Assembly: GCA_904420535.1 (NCBI GenBank)
Contig: CAJFVQ010000002.1
Location: 1 to 49,625 of the forward strand
Direction: 5' to 3'
DNA from: Candidatus Cryptoclostridium obscurum
Lineage (GTDB): Bacteria > Bacillota > Dehalobacteriia > UBA7702
Length of the DNA stretch: 49,625 bases
Notes under the pieces: generated by a model
The model's database searches: none
Told to the model about the DNA's origin: nothing
What the model saw: the letters and a program-made list of their open reading frames with translations, nothing else
Shown here: piece by piece, positions 36,470 through 45,169 of the stretch
How the letters are laid out: every line of letters starts with the position of its first letter
Position numbering within the stretch: the first letter of the stretch is position 1
Made by a program: the position numbers and the translations under genes

Positions 36470-36940
36470 TCACTTTTTACAAGATTCTTTTTGCTCTAGG
36501 ATTAATTCCTCCATAACGTCATGGAAACGATTGGTCAAACGAATTAATTCTTTGGCTTCTTCCCTTCCCATGCGTTCCACTATTTTTTTACCAATGGCGT
36601 CCATGCGCATCCGTTCGCGGTGATAGATCTTTTTCCCTTCCTCTGTGAAAGCCACATAAGTCATTCTACGGTTTTCTTTGGAAAAAACGCGTTCGACCAG
36701 TCCTTTGTCTTCTAAGCGATTGATGCTCTGGGACAATGCCGGAGGTGACATGCGTAAATAGCGGTGCAAAGTGCCCATGGCTACGGCTTTGCCGTCTTTT
36801 TCTGGCAAATTTTTCATGATAGCGCCAAAAACGGCCATGTCTCCCAGAGAAACTTGTTCCAACCCCTTGATTTTGGGAAGCATCTTTTGTTGACGATGAA
36901 TGGAGGAAAAGAGCTCTCTGGCAATTTCATCGGTGCTCAT
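36470..36940 (-). CDS. MarR-family transcriptional repressor
   Basis: A 156-residue winged-helix protein. The helix-turn-helix region is LHRYLRMSPPALSQSINRLEDKGLVERVFSKENRR (about 75-110, wing with ENRRMTYVAFTEEG), with helical dimerisation ends. It is the first gene before the two ABC exporter halves, and its promoter overlaps a perfect palindrome, so it probably represses itself and the exporter until a toxic ligand binds. AGGAGG precedes the ATG at 36940. The ligand is unknown. Confidence 0.92.
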   Translation of the reverse strand: MSTDEIARELFSSIHRQQKMLPKIKGLEQVSLGDMAVFGAIMKNLPEKDGKAVAMGTLHRYLRMSPPALSQSINRLEDKGLVERVFSKENRRMTYVAFTEEGKKIYHRERMRMDAIGKKIVERMGREEAKELIRLTNRFHDVMEELILEQKESCKK

Positions 36941-36972
36941 AGTTAACCTCCTGAATTTTTAATTTTAATAAT

Positions 36973-36987
36973 GTTAATGACATTAAC
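36973..36987. promoter_or_regulatory. MarR-type operator
   Basis: The perfect palindrome GTTAATGACATTAAC lies immediately downstream of the -10 box, at about the transcription start of the marR-ABC operon. A repressor bound there would block initiation. Confidence 0.8.
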
Positions 36988-36991
36988 AGTT

Positions 36992-37019
36992 ATTATAGCA
37001 ACTATTTACAAGGTGTCAA
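36992..37019 (-). promoter_or_regulatory. Sigma-70-type promoter of the marR-ABC operon
   Basis: On the minus strand a consensus TTGACA (37019-37014) and a consensus TATAAT (36997-36992) are separated by 16 bases. Confidence 0.88.
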
Positions 37020-37160
37020 GAGTATTTTTGTGAAAAATTGGTAATACTTTCAGGGACGGAAAAATGTCCGTATGGGATTTCTCTTTGAAAAATTTTCCGT
37101 TTTACTTTTTTCCCTTTGGGAAAAACTAAAACCGTCAAAAGGTAAAAAGGAGGAAAAAAT

Positions 37161-37337
37161 ATGAAGGAACGAACCTCAAATACTTTTGCCGTCACAGGAA
37201 AAGAAGGTCAGTTGCATGGAACAAACCGTTACTTACGCGTGCAGTTAAATCTTCTTTGTCACGGTACCGATCCTCTTTCCTTCGACAAAAAACATCCCAA
37301 AACACATTTTGTGGAGACAGAGGAGGACAGATCATGA
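37161..37337 (+). CDS. Small frame with strong ribosome site before the lipoprotein gene
   Basis: A 58-codon frame with AAGGAGG at 37147-37153, eight bases before its ATG, and a TGA that overlaps the ATG of the next gene (ATGA). The product has no hydrophobic segment or known motif and is rich in Thr, Lys and His. The ribosome site and the overlap suggest that it is translated, perhaps as a leader coupling to the lipoprotein. I do not recognise a family. Composition is less protein-like than its neighbours. Confidence 0.4.
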   Translation: MKERTSNTFAVTGKEGQLHGTNRYLRVQLNLLCHGTDPLSFDKKHPKTHFVETEEDRS

Positions 37338-37894
37338 AAAAATTAACCGTGTTGCTCATGGCATTGGTACTGTGCTTTGCCTTTGCCGCTTGTTCCACTA
37401 ACAGCGCCGACGATGCTGTAGAAGACGGTCAGGAAATGGTTGATGACGTGGAAAACGGAGCCGAAGATGTTGTGGATGACGCCGGCGATGCCGTCAAAGA
37501 CGGAGCTGACGCCGCAGGAGACGCCGTAGAAGATGGCGCGGAAGGCGTGAAAGATGCTGTAGACAGCGATGATAACAATACCGAAGGAACCGCAGCGCAA
37601 GTAGCGGAAAACGTTGGTATTGGTCAGGAACTGGACGAGTTGAATACTGCGGCTCAGGATTTTTCTGGCCGTGTTGACGCTGCCAAGGATTCCATGTCCA
37701 ATGTACAGCGCACAGCCTTCACCAGCGAATTGGAAACCTTGGAAGAAACCTTGGATTCCTTGAGCACTAAGACGAAAGCCGCCCTTGATTCCAAAAATAT
37801 TACCGAGGAGGAAGCTGATATTCTCGGTAATGAATTGGAAAAAGTCGATACGCTGCTGGACACTGCCGCCAAAACTTTGGAAAGCCAAGAGTAA
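37334..37894 (+). CDS. Acidic repeat lipoprotein
   Basis: A 186-residue secreted lipoprotein. The signal peptide MKKLTVLLMALVLCFAFAAC ends in a lipobox (FAAC) with Cys20 as the lipid anchor. Residues about 25-85 are an imperfect repeat built on VEDG/DAVKDGADAAGD units of about 11 residues, very acidic and probably helical. Residues about 100-186 form a predicted coiled coil (LDELNTAAQDFSGRV onward). AGGAGG lies before ATG 37334; the longer frame from 37256 has no support. It likely sits on the outer face of the membrane. The function is unknown. Confidence 0.85.
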   Translation: MKKLTVLLMALVLCFAFAACSTNSADDAVEDGQEMVDDVENGAEDVVDDAGDAVKDGADAAGDAVEDGAEGVKDAVDSDDNNTEGTAAQVAENVGIGQELDELNTAAQDFSGRVDAAKDSMSNVQRTAFTSELETLEETLDSLSTKTKAALDSKNITEEEADILGNELEKVDTLLDTAAKTLESQE

Positions 37895-37930
37895 CTGCGA
37901 GCAGGAAAATTAACAATCCATTCGAGACTA

Positions 37931-37973
37931 AAAAAGGATGCCGATTCTTTCTAAAGAATCAGGCATCCTTTTG
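37931..37973. terminator. Bidirectional terminator
   Basis: A long stem (AAAAGGATGCC with GGCATCCTTTT, plus an inner ATTCTTT/AAGAAT stem) lies between the lipoprotein gene and the converging O-acetyltransferase gene. Confidence 0.88.
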
Positions 37974-38020
37974 GGTTGGAGCATTTGCTCTTTTGTAAGA
38001 TTATCGTAGTGATGGAACCA

Positions 38021-38602
38021 TCAGCTGTTCTTTGAATGTTCTATGTTTTTGATGATTTTAGCAGGGACGCCGCCGACAATAACGTCTTGGGGTACGTCTT
38101 TGGTCACCACCGCCCCGGCGGCGATAATGGCGTTGTCGTGAATCGTGACGCCCGGAAGAATCGTTGCATGGGAACCGATCCAAACATTGTTTCCAATATG
38201 GATCGGGCCGGGAATGTTATCCCCTCGTTGTGTCGGATTTTGGTCATGATTGATGGTGGCCAACACGACATGGGAACCGATGAGCACCCCATCGCCGATG
38301 TAAATGCCACCCTGGTCTTGGAAATGGCAACAGCAGTTGATAAAAACATTTTTGCCGATGTGAATGTTCTTACCACATTCCGTATAAAAAGGAGGGAACA
38401 TTGCGAAGGTTTCGTCCAAGGGCTTCCCTGTGATTTGGGACATGATCTCCCGCACTTCCTCCGGAGAATGATAAGATCCGTTGAGTTTTGCTGTTAAACC
38501 CAACGCTTCCTGGGCCAGTACATGCATACATTGGTGTGCCTCGCTGCCCGCTTTTGCTGTTTCTCCGCGATCCATAGATGCAAAAAATGCCTCCAGTTCC
38601 AT
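38021..38602 (-). CDS. Sugar O-acetyltransferase (maltose/galactoside type)
   Basis: A 193-residue left-handed beta-helix acetyltransferase. Hexapeptide repeats run from about residue 70 to 175 ([60 protein letters not shown]). The catalytic His sits in TINHDQNP, and the closing [12 protein letters not shown] segment is typical. It transfers acetyl from acetyl-CoA to a sugar. The start is ATG 38602, after GAGGAGG at the end of the alcohol dehydrogenase gene. It is the last gene of a three-gene minus-strand operon. Confidence 0.9.
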   Translation of the reverse strand: MELEAFFASMDRGETAKAGSEAHQCMHVLAQEALGLTAKLNGSYHSPEEVREIMSQITGKPLDETFAMFPPFYTECGKNIHIGKNVFINCCCHFQDQGGIYIGDGVLIGSHVVLATINHDQNPTQRGDNIPGPIHIGNNVWIGSHATILPGVTIHDNAIIAAGAVVTKDVPQDVIVGGVPAKIIKNIEHSKNS

Positions 38603-38616
38603 AATACGGTTCCTCC

Positions 38617-39792
38617 TCAACGATAGGATTTTTCAAAGATGCCGGCGCAGTCTTCGTCCGTCATTTCACAGGGATTGGCAAGGAAAAGACCCCCTTGCAT
38701 GGAGCGGGCGCCTTTCGCCAATGTCATGAATTCATCGGTTGTAAAACCGTAATCGCTCATTTTTAGATCGTCGACTCCGCAGTCTTTTTGCAGATTCATA
38801 AGAGCAGTGATAAAATCTTCCGCTCGGTCGGCATGATCCATCCCCATGGCCCTTGCCATTTTAATGAACTGTTCGTCGCAGGCATGGCGTTGAATAAAAA
38901 ATTCCGCGAAAGCCTTGGAAATCATAATAAGTCCCGCACCGTGAGGCAGATTGTGATGATAGGCGCTCATGGAATGCTCCATGCTGTGCTGCGCCGTTGT
39001 AGACGTGAGCTGCATGGTGATTCCCGCCATGGTACTACCGTAAGCGACGTGTTCTCTGGCTTCGATATCGTTTCCGTCTTTGACAGCCCGCGGTAAATAT
39101 TTGGCGATATGCTCAATGGCGGACAAAGCAATGGTCTCGCTTAAAATATTGACACCTTTGGACATCATGACTTCGGTATTGTGGAACAAAGCGTCAAACC
39201 CTTGGTAGGCAGTATATTTTGACGGTACGGTTTTCATCAGTTCAGGATCGACAATGGCCAAAACCGGGGTAAGCATGGGATCGCCAAAACCGATTTTTTC
39301 TTTTGTTTCCAGATTGGATATGACGCCCCAGCAGTTGATTTCCGAACCTGTGCCTGCAGTGGTGGTGATGGTTACAATGGGCAGTCCCTTATGGTGCAAA
39401 GGCATCCCTTTCCCGGTACCGCCTTGTACGTAGTCCCAGAGGTCGCCTTCATTGGTGGCCATGGCAGAGATGGCTACGGATGCATCCAATACGGCGTCGC
39501 CGCCCAAAGCGACGATGAAATCACAGTGATTTTCTTTGGCAAAGGCGGCTCCCTCCATCACGGCTTCTTTCAAAGGATTTTCCATAATCCCTGCCCAGAC
39601 CGCGGTTTTTACACCGGCGTTATGAAGTTGTTCCAGTGTTCTGTCCAGATAGCCATTTTCTTTGGTTGATTTTCCGTTGGAGATCAGCACCATTGCCTAT
39701 TTCCCCGGCATCGGTTGATTCCCTAGTTCATTTAGTTTGCCCCTGCCGAAAAGAATACGGGTGGGATTGTTGAAATCAAAATACATGTTCAT
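38617..39792 (-). CDS. Iron-dependent alcohol dehydrogenase with in-frame UAG at codon 32
   Basis: The 391-codon frame starts at ATG 39792, seven bases after AGGAGG, and reads [20 protein letters not shown], the normal N-terminus of iron-containing alcohol dehydrogenases. At 39699-39697 a TAG interrupts it in the context [19 protein letters not shown], where I recall homologues having GKKA, so the TAG stands for Lys (a single change from AAG). The rest is intact: [38 protein letters not shown] and the metal histidines in [16 protein letters not shown]. Without readthrough, translation could restart only at ATG 39693, which has no ribosome site and drops the first beta strand. The TAG may be decoded as pyrrolysine, suppressed, or be a nonsense mutation. 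Confidence 0.85.
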
Positions 39793-39816
39793 AAAAATAC
39801 CTCCTAGAATGGTGAT

Positions 39817-40047
39817 TTATGTTCGTTCTCGTTTCATTGTGTAGATCAGATAGTCAAGACAATCGAGCCGCTGCTGGCTTACGTGGAGTTGATCCAGTAA
39901 AGAGGCTCGATGGAGGGAAAGAAGCCGAAGGACCTCCTTTTGGCGGCCTTCTTTTCGCAGTTTGAAAAAGGTTTCGACGGTCCTTCCATCACAGCCCGCG
40001 TCTTTTAAGTTTTGAAAAAGCTGATCCTCTTTCGATGGTCCGTTCAC
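39817..40047 (-). CDS. Small protein of unknown function, first gene of the dehydrogenase operon
   Basis: A 76-residue product starting at GTG 40047 with AGGAGGTGG upstream. It is helical and charged (FFKLRKEGRQKEVLRLLSLHRASLLDQLHVSQQRLDCLDYLIYTMK), with two Cys. The pattern resembles small helical proteins found beside alcohol dehydrogenase and LysR genes, but I cannot name the family. It stops 24 bases before the dehydrogenase start, so the two are cotranscribed from the divergent promoter. Confidence 0.7.
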   Translation of the reverse strand: MNGPSKEDQLFQNLKDAGCDGRTVETFFKLRKEGRQKEVLRLLSLHRASLLDQLHVSQQRLDCLDYLIYTMKRERT

Positions 40048-40068
40048 TTGACCACCTCCTGTAGTTCT

Positions 40069-40097
40069 ATTATAGGTTTCCCGTTGAAAAATAGCAA
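40069..40097 (-). promoter_or_regulatory. Promoter of the dehydrogenase operon
   Basis: On the minus strand TTGCTA (40097-40092) and TATAAT (40074-40069) are separated by 17 bases. Confidence 0.8.
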
Positions 40098-40115
40098 ATA
40101 CTTAATTTGTAACAT

Positions 40116-40140
40116 ATGATTTGCTTTACAGGCAAATCAT
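40116..40140. promoter_or_regulatory. LysR-type operator
   Basis: A perfect inverted repeat, ATGATTTGC and GCAAATCAT around seven bases, matches the T-N11-A LysR pattern. It overlaps the -35 box of the lysR promoter and is centred near -66 of the divergent dehydrogenase promoter, the classic activation site. It therefore suggests self-repression and activation of the dehydrogenase operon. Confidence 0.75.
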
Positions 40141-40153
40141 AATGGGATATAAT
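40125..40153 (+). promoter_or_regulatory. Promoter of the lysR gene
   Basis: TTTACA (40125-40130) and TATAAT (40148-40153) are separated by 17 bases, 22 bases before the start codon at 40176. Confidence 0.72.
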
Positions 40154-40175
40154 CGAATCTAAGGAGGGATCATTG

Positions 40176-41066
40176 ATGGAAATTCGAGTGCTTCGTTATT
40201 TTTTAGCCATCGCCAGAGAGGGTAGTATCACCAATGCAGCAAATTCCTTGCATGTCACTGCCCCTACGCTTTCTCGGCAGATCAAAGATTTAGAGGAGGA
40301 GTTGGGACAAAAGCTCTTTATTCGTCGAAGTCACCATATGGCTCTGACAGCGGAAGGGATGATTTTGCGAAAACGAGCCGAAGAAATTATTTCCATGGTG
40401 GATAAGACCGAGGCGGAGTTCCTTTCCATGGAAAACATGGTCAGTGGCGATATCTATATCGGCAGCGGGGAAACAGAGGCCATCAAATTAATCGCTCAAA
40501 TTGCCAAGGAATTGAGGGAGGTCTATCCGGGGATTCGCTACCATTTGCATAGTGGCAATGCTCAAGATGTGACGGAACGATTGGACAAAGGTCTTTTGGA
40601 TTTCGGCATTTTGATCCAGCCTGCGGATCTTTCCAAATATGATTATCTCGACCTTCCGGCTAAGGACCGCTGGGGAGTGGCGATGCGGCGGGACAGTCCT
40701 TTGGCCCAAAAAGATTCCATTTGTAAAGAGGATCTGCTCGATCTTCCTTTGCTCTGTTCCCGCCAGGCAGTGGAAAGGGGTGTCGGTGCTAACGAGTTTT
40801 GCCAATGGTTTGGCGATGATTTTGAAAAGCTAAACATTGTAACCACATTTAACCTGGTCTATAATGCGGCCATTATGGTGGAAGCGGGAGTGGGGTATGC
40901 TATTACCATTGATAAGCTGGTGAATACCGCGGAACACAGCAGCCTTTGTTTTCGGCCGTTAACCCCACGATTGGAGTCGGGCTTAAATATCGTTTGGAAA
41001 AAGTATCAGGTATTTTCTACCGCTGCTGAGCTTTTTCTGGAGAGATTGAAAGAAGCTTTCGATTAA
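40176..41066 (+). CDS. LysR-family transcriptional regulator
   Basis: A 296-residue regulator with an N-terminal winged helix-turn-helix (residues 1-60, SITNAANSLHVTAPTLSRQIKDLEEELGQKLF) and a periplasmic-binding-like effector domain. The ATG at 40176 has AAGGAGGG eight bases upstream; the adjacent TTG at 40173 is less likely. It is divergent from the small-protein/dehydrogenase/acetyltransferase operon with a shared palindromic operator, so it likely controls that operon and itself. The effector is unknown. A terminator follows. Confidence 0.92.
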   Translation: MEIRVLRYFLAIAREGSITNAANSLHVTAPTLSRQIKDLEEELGQKLFIRRSHHMALTAEGMILRKRAEEIISMVDKTEAEFLSMENMVSGDIYIGSGETEAIKLIAQIAKELREVYPGIRYHLHSGNAQDVTERLDKGLLDFGILIQPADLSKYDYLDLPAKDRWGVAMRRDSPLAQKDSICKEDLLDLPLLCSRQAVERGVGANEFCQWFGDDFEKLNIVTTFNLVYNAAIMVEAGVGYAITIDKLVNTAEHSSLCFRPLTPRLESGLNIVWKKYQVFSTAAELFLERLKEAFD

Positions 41067-41196
41067 AAATAAGCATCAGATACTTGGTTTTTTTCAAAAT
41101 TGTGTAGCTATGGCACTTGGATTAAGATTCCCCTAATCATGATTTTTGAATGACGCAAAACTCTGCCATTTTCTGTGATATCAGACGAAATCAATC

Positions 41197-41235
41197 AAAA
41201 AACGTCCTTCCCCAAAAAAGGTGAGGACGTTTTTT
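41197..41235. terminator. Bidirectional terminator
   Basis: A 12-base stem (41197-41208 with 41224-41235) with A and T runs separates lysR from the end of the polysaccharide operon. Confidence 0.88.
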
Positions 41236-41264
41236 ATGTGTTATATCAGTCTGATTGGTTATGC

Positions 41265-41768
41265 TTATGATTCCGTTTCCCCAATGGAGTAGACATTACA
41301 ATCGGAATAAGTGACATATTGCGTTTCGATGCTGACGCTATTTCCCTTGGAAAATTGTTTGCTGCCGTTGATAAAATAGCCTTTTTCTGTGATGGTTCCT
41401 TCGGCCTCCACTGTGAGATAGACAAAATAACGGTTTTCCACAGGAAGATATTGTTTATTTCCGTCGTGAGTATCCACCGTTTCATAGGCCTGTTCTGTAC
41501 GGATATCGGTTATGGTGCCGATTTTATCACCGTGGACTTCATAAACGGCGTCGCCAACGTGAAGCGCGTCGACGGTAAACTGCCGTGTACTGCCGGTCTT
41601 GATGACCATATTCAGGGTCGTATCGCCGCTGGAAACAACGGTTCCGTTGGCTTTTCCCGGTCCGAATTTATAAATGCAGCCGACCACCGCCACGATCAGT
41701 ACGACAATGACAATGAGATCCAATACGCTGATTTTCCCGAATAATTTCCCTTTTTTATCTATCACCAT
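41265..41768 (-). CDS. DUF4330 membrane-anchored protein
   Basis: A 167-residue protein with one N-terminal membrane segment after the start KKGKLFGKISVLDLIVIVVLIVAVVG, then a beta-rich outer domain. This matches DUF4330, a family found beside cell-surface polysaccharide genes. It follows a related protein gene by one base, so the two may form a complex. It is the last gene of the galE-rmlA operon. The molecular function is unknown. Confidence 0.8.
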   Translation of the reverse strand: MVIDKKGKLFGKISVLDLIVIVVLIVAVVGCIYKFGPGKANGTVVSSGDTTLNMVIKTGSTRQFTVDALHVGDAVYEVHGDKIGTITDIRTEQAYETVDTHDGNKQYLPVENRYFVYLTVEAEGTITEKGYFINGSKQFSKGNSVSIETQYVTYSDCNVYSIGETES

Positions 41769-41769
41769 G

Positions 41770-42243
41770 TTATTTTTCCTCCAAAATGATGCAATAGCCG
41801 CTGCCTGCGAAATTGTTGGAACGCAAACTTAGTTCCGTTCCAACCATAATATCATTCCCCGATACCGAGGTGTTTCTGTCGCTGATTTCCGCCTGTGCTT
41901 CCACGGTGATGCGGGCGTTTTGTGTGCCCTCTACATCGACCTCTCTGTTCGTGTTTGTGTTTGGATCATAGACGATAGCAGTGGCAGTGACCAATTCCGC
42001 ATCGACGACCGTACCTAAATAACCGCCAACTTTGGCATCGTAGACTTCGTCACCTTCTGCAATCCCTTCGAGATAATTAGCGGGAACATTGCTGATCTCT
42101 ACAGTGAAATGAACCGTGTCACCGCTGCTGCTGCCGGCCCCATCACTGTCAGTAGCGAAAAACTTGACTGCCACTACTACGATGGCAATGATCACTAAAA
42201 TGATGACCACATCCAAAGCGCCGAATTTTCTTTTTCTTCCCAT
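41770..42243 (-). CDS. DUF4330-like membrane-anchored protein
   Basis: A 157-residue protein with a basic start (MGRKRKFG), one membrane segment (LDVVIILVIIAIVVVAVKFF) and an extracellular beta-rich domain including VHFTVEISNVPANYLEGIAEGDEVYD. It is a diverged relative of the following gene product and stands three bases after the GT4 gene. Its position in a polysaccharide operon suggests a role in assembly or export of the polymer, but no motif shows this. Confidence 0.75.
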   Translation of the reverse strand: MGRKRKFGALDVVIILVIIAIVVVAVKFFATDSDGAGSSSGDTVHFTVEISNVPANYLEGIAEGDEVYDAKVGGYLGTVVDAELVTATAIVYDPNTNTNREVDVEGTQNARITVEAQAEISDRNTSVSGNDIMVGTELSLRSNNFAGSGYCIILEEK

Positions 42244-42246
42244 TAG

Positions 42247-43359
42247 TTACTCTCCTTTTTGAGCCAAACGGCGGTAAATGGATTCGATCTGTCGGGCCAT
42301 TACTTCGCCGGTAAAGCGTTGTTCAAATATTTTGGTGCAGTTTGCCGCCATGGTTCGATAGAGGGATTCGTCGTTTTTACACCGCAGAATCGCCCGGGCA
42401 ATGGCTTCACCGTCTTTTTCTGGGAATAAGACTCCATTGACACCGTCTTCGATCACATAAGGGTTGCCACCCACACGGCTGACAGCGGCGGGAATTCCTA
42501 AGCTCATCCCTTCCAGCAAAGACATGGAGGTCGCTTCCACATAGGAGGCGTTGAGTTGAAGATTCATGATATTTTCGATTTCCCAAATGTTTTTAAGGAA
42601 TCCTGTGAATATCACATTGGTAAGATTCTTGGCCTTAGCTTCCGCTTGTAGTAATTCCTTAATGCTGCCAGTGCCCGCAATGACGATAATGACGTTTTCT
42701 CCCTGTTGCTTTAAGAGATTGGCGGCTTCCAATACCTCACGGTGTCCCTTGGCTTCTTCCAACCGGGCAATAATCGCGCAGACAAAGGCATGTTCCTCGA
42801 TACCGTATTTTTTTCGTACTGCTCTTTTTTCCTCTTCTGTCAATACTGGGGGGTGAGGGATGCCGTTGAATACGATCTCGACTTTGTTGGGATTTGTGCC
42901 GATCTCCACGATATTGTCTTTGGCCGCCGGTGATACGGCGATGATGACGTCGCTGTAATGATTATTAATATACCCCAGGATCTGTTTAAAAGGGAATCGT
43001 TTTTTATAAGCCGGCTGGTCGGCGATGGTATGGCGGGTATAAACTGACTTGATGCCACAGCGCGTCGCTGCGATGCGCCCCGATAAGGCGCCGTGGCAGT
43101 GGACCACGTCGGGCCTTTCTTTTTTTAACAGCGCCATCAAGCCTTTGACATCGTTTTTGTCATAGCTTCTGTCTGCCATTCCGTTGAAGGGAATGACCCG
43201 CACGCCCAGCCCTTCAATTTCCGGGATTAGTAAACTTCCCTGAGGAACAATGACGGCTTGATTGAAATCGCTTCGATTGCGGTTTTGCAAATAGCTCAGC
43301 AACACTTTTCCCGCACCGCCGATGTTGGTGTCGGATATGATATTGATGCACTTAATCAA
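42247..43359 (-). CDS. GT4 glycosyltransferase of the polysaccharide operon
   Basis: A 370-residue GT-B glycosyltransferase. The acceptor domain has SDTNIGGAGKVLLSYLQN and the donor domain ARLEEAKGHREVLEAA and the EX7E-type ATSMSLLEGMSLGIPAAVSRVGG. It overlaps the upstream O-antigen ligase-like gene by eight bases. It probably adds a sugar to a lipid-linked surface polysaccharide precursor on the cytoplasmic side. The donor and acceptor cannot be told from sequence. Confidence 0.9.
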   Translation of the reverse strand: MIKCINIISDTNIGGAGKVLLSYLQNRNRSDFNQAVIVPQGSLLIPEIEGLGVRVIPFNGMADRSYDKNDVKGLMALLKKERPDVVHCHGALSGRIAATRCGIKSVYTRHTIADQPAYKKRFPFKQILGYINNHYSDVIIAVSPAAKDNIVEIGTNPNKVEIVFNGIPHPPVLTEEEKRAVRKKYGIEEHAFVCAIIARLEEAKGHREVLEAANLLKQQGENVIIVIAGTGSIKELLQAEAKAKNLTNVIFTGFLKNIWEIENIMNLQLNASYVEATSMSLLEGMSLGIPAAVSRVGGNPYVIEDGVNGVLFPEKDGEAIARAILRCKNDESLYRTMAANCTKIFEQRFTGEVMARQIESIYRRLAQKGE

Positions 43360-45169
43360 AGACTGCTTTCCCCTCTTTCATAACGAGATAGCTGACTGCA
43401 CCGGTGATCCCCATGGTAATGAAAAACAGGAGGAACACGCGGTAATTGTACCAGACGTAATCGAAAATCCCTTGGAACAGAAAGGCCGTGATCCCAGCCA
43501 TCATCGCGATAATAAACCACATGGTTTTCGTTCCCCGAACTTTACGCTGGGCCACATAGGCGATGGATAAAAACGCGAATAGCGCGCAGATCAGAAGGAC
43601 GAAACCACCGATCCCCGTTTCGCTAAGGGTCTGGAGGTATAAGCTGTGTGCGTGCTGGGCAAATGTACTGTCGTGGGCATAGAGGGGATATACGGTATTA
43701 AAGGCGCTTTCTCCCAAACCAATGCCGAGCATCCAATAATGTTCCAGCATACTTACGGTGCCCTGCCAGATACTGAGACGATAGGAGGTGGAATTGTCGG
43801 CAAAATTGATGATTGAGGCAAAACGGCTGACAATGCTGGCCGGCATCACAAAGGGTAGGGCCAACAGCGCCGGAATGCACAAGATCATCAGCTGCCGCGC
43901 GCCGAACCAGACGAAAATGAATACCGCTACCATGATGGCAAGGTAACAGCCGCGGGAATAAGTCAGCCCAAGATTTAACAGCAACAGCAGCGTGGTGCCG
44001 CCGTAGAAAATTTTCATGAGGGGACGTTTGGCGATATAGCACATGACCCCCGCCATGGGAATGGCCATAAGCAGATATTCACCATAAACATTGGGATTAT
44101 CAAAAGTGGAGTAAACCCGTAGTTGCAAATCTTCAAAAAGCGTAGTATCAGTCCAGGTTGTATCGACGGCGCCGGAAAGATATTGGTAAAGACCAACAAG
44201 ACCGGCAAAAAATGCGCCGAGACAGAAAAGAAATACCATGGCATGGATTTTTTCTTTGGAGTCCATGAGAAGAATCATCAAGGGATAAGCCGCGATGAAC
44301 AAACATTCCAGCATGGCGATTCTAATGGAAGAAGACGGCGCGAAGCCGGTGACTGCAAAGAATATTAAGATCACACCAAAGGCTATAAAAAGGATCGCCG
44401 CGGTGTCGATGCGAAAGCGGTATTCCACACCACCCATGAGACGCAGTCCGTAACAAAGAATGATGACCCCGATCAGTCCCGCCATGGCCATGGTGGGAAG
44501 AAAGGGTGTTAAAAAGACGCAGAGACAGAGCCCCACCGCTGGTTCTGTCATAAGAACAGCGCCTCCTACTGCCAAGGCCAAGATCGCCGCTGCCGGAAGC
44601 CAGCCCCATAAATAGGTTGCCGCTGCCAGCAGTAGACCAAAGATACAAGGCCATAGGTAGATCCCTATGCGCCCCTCGGCCTTTGTTTCGAAGGTGTGTC
44701 CTGTCAGAAACCGTAAAATACCGCTGTTGCTGAGGGCGTTGCCCAAAGTTGCTGGGATTAGCATGAGAATGAGCCCGAAAATTAAAACCGCACCGCCGAT
44801 AACAGTATTCAGCCGAAAAAATAGCCCTAGAGAAAAAGCTGCCAAAAAACTGCCGATGGCTGCCAAGGGAATTTCTTCCCAGTGGCGGCACCAATGACCA
44901 ATGCTTGCGACAAAGCTGCTGTTCGCTGCCAAACCGCCGAACTTTTTTCCGAACCACGGAAAAATGCTCCAAATTTTTTGGAGAAGCCGCCCGAAAAGGC
45001 TCTTGTCCGCGGCATAAAAAATCTTTTCATCAGCCAACGTCGAGGCGATGAAGCTGTGATCCAACAAACGGCGCACCCAACGGGCGAATGCGGAAATTGC
45101 CTTGCCTGAAACGCTGAAGGAACCGTAATATGCAATTTGATTCCAAATTTTTTGTATTTGCGCTACCAT
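43352..45169 (-). CDS. O-antigen ligase/polymerase-like membrane protein
   Basis: A 605-residue protein with about 12 membrane segments and a 90-residue N-terminal cytoplasmic part. The segment with LTYSRGCYLAIMVAV and the large loop before PLYAHDSTFAQHAHSLYLQTLSETG are typical of the Wzy_C O-antigen ligase/polymerase family, in which the loop His residues take part in joining sugars. The start ATG 45169 overlaps the TAA of rmlA by one base, with AGAGGAA upstream; a longer frame to 45277 lies in rmlA. It likely polymerises or ligates the surface polysaccharide made by this operon. Confidence 0.88.
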   Translation of the reverse strand: MVAQIQKIWNQIAYYGSFSVSGKAISAFARWVRRLLDHSFIASTLADEKIFYAADKSLFGRLLQKIWSIFPWFGKKFGGLAANSSFVASIGHWCRHWEEIPLAAIGSFLAAFSLGLFFRLNTVIGGAVLIFGLILMLIPATLGNALSNSGILRFLTGHTFETKAEGRIGIYLWPCIFGLLLAAATYLWGWLPAAAILALAVGGAVLMTEPAVGLCLCVFLTPFLPTMAMAGLIGVIILCYGLRLMGGVEYRFRIDTAAILFIAFGVILIFFAVTGFAPSSSIRIAMLECLFIAAYPLMILLMDSKEKIHAMVFLFCLGAFFAGLVGLYQYLSGAVDTTWTDTTLFEDLQLRVYSTFDNPNVYGEYLLMAIPMAGVMCYIAKRPLMKIFYGGTTLLLLLNLGLTYSRGCYLAIMVAVFIFVWFGARQLMILCIPALLALPFVMPASIVSRFASIINFADNSTSYRLSIWQGTVSMLEHYWMLGIGLGESAFNTVYPLYAHDSTFAQHAHSLYLQTLSETGIGGFVLLICALFAFLSIAYVAQRKVRGTKTMWFIIAMMAGITAFLFQGIFDYVWYNYRVFLLFFITMGITGAVSYLVMKEGKAVFD

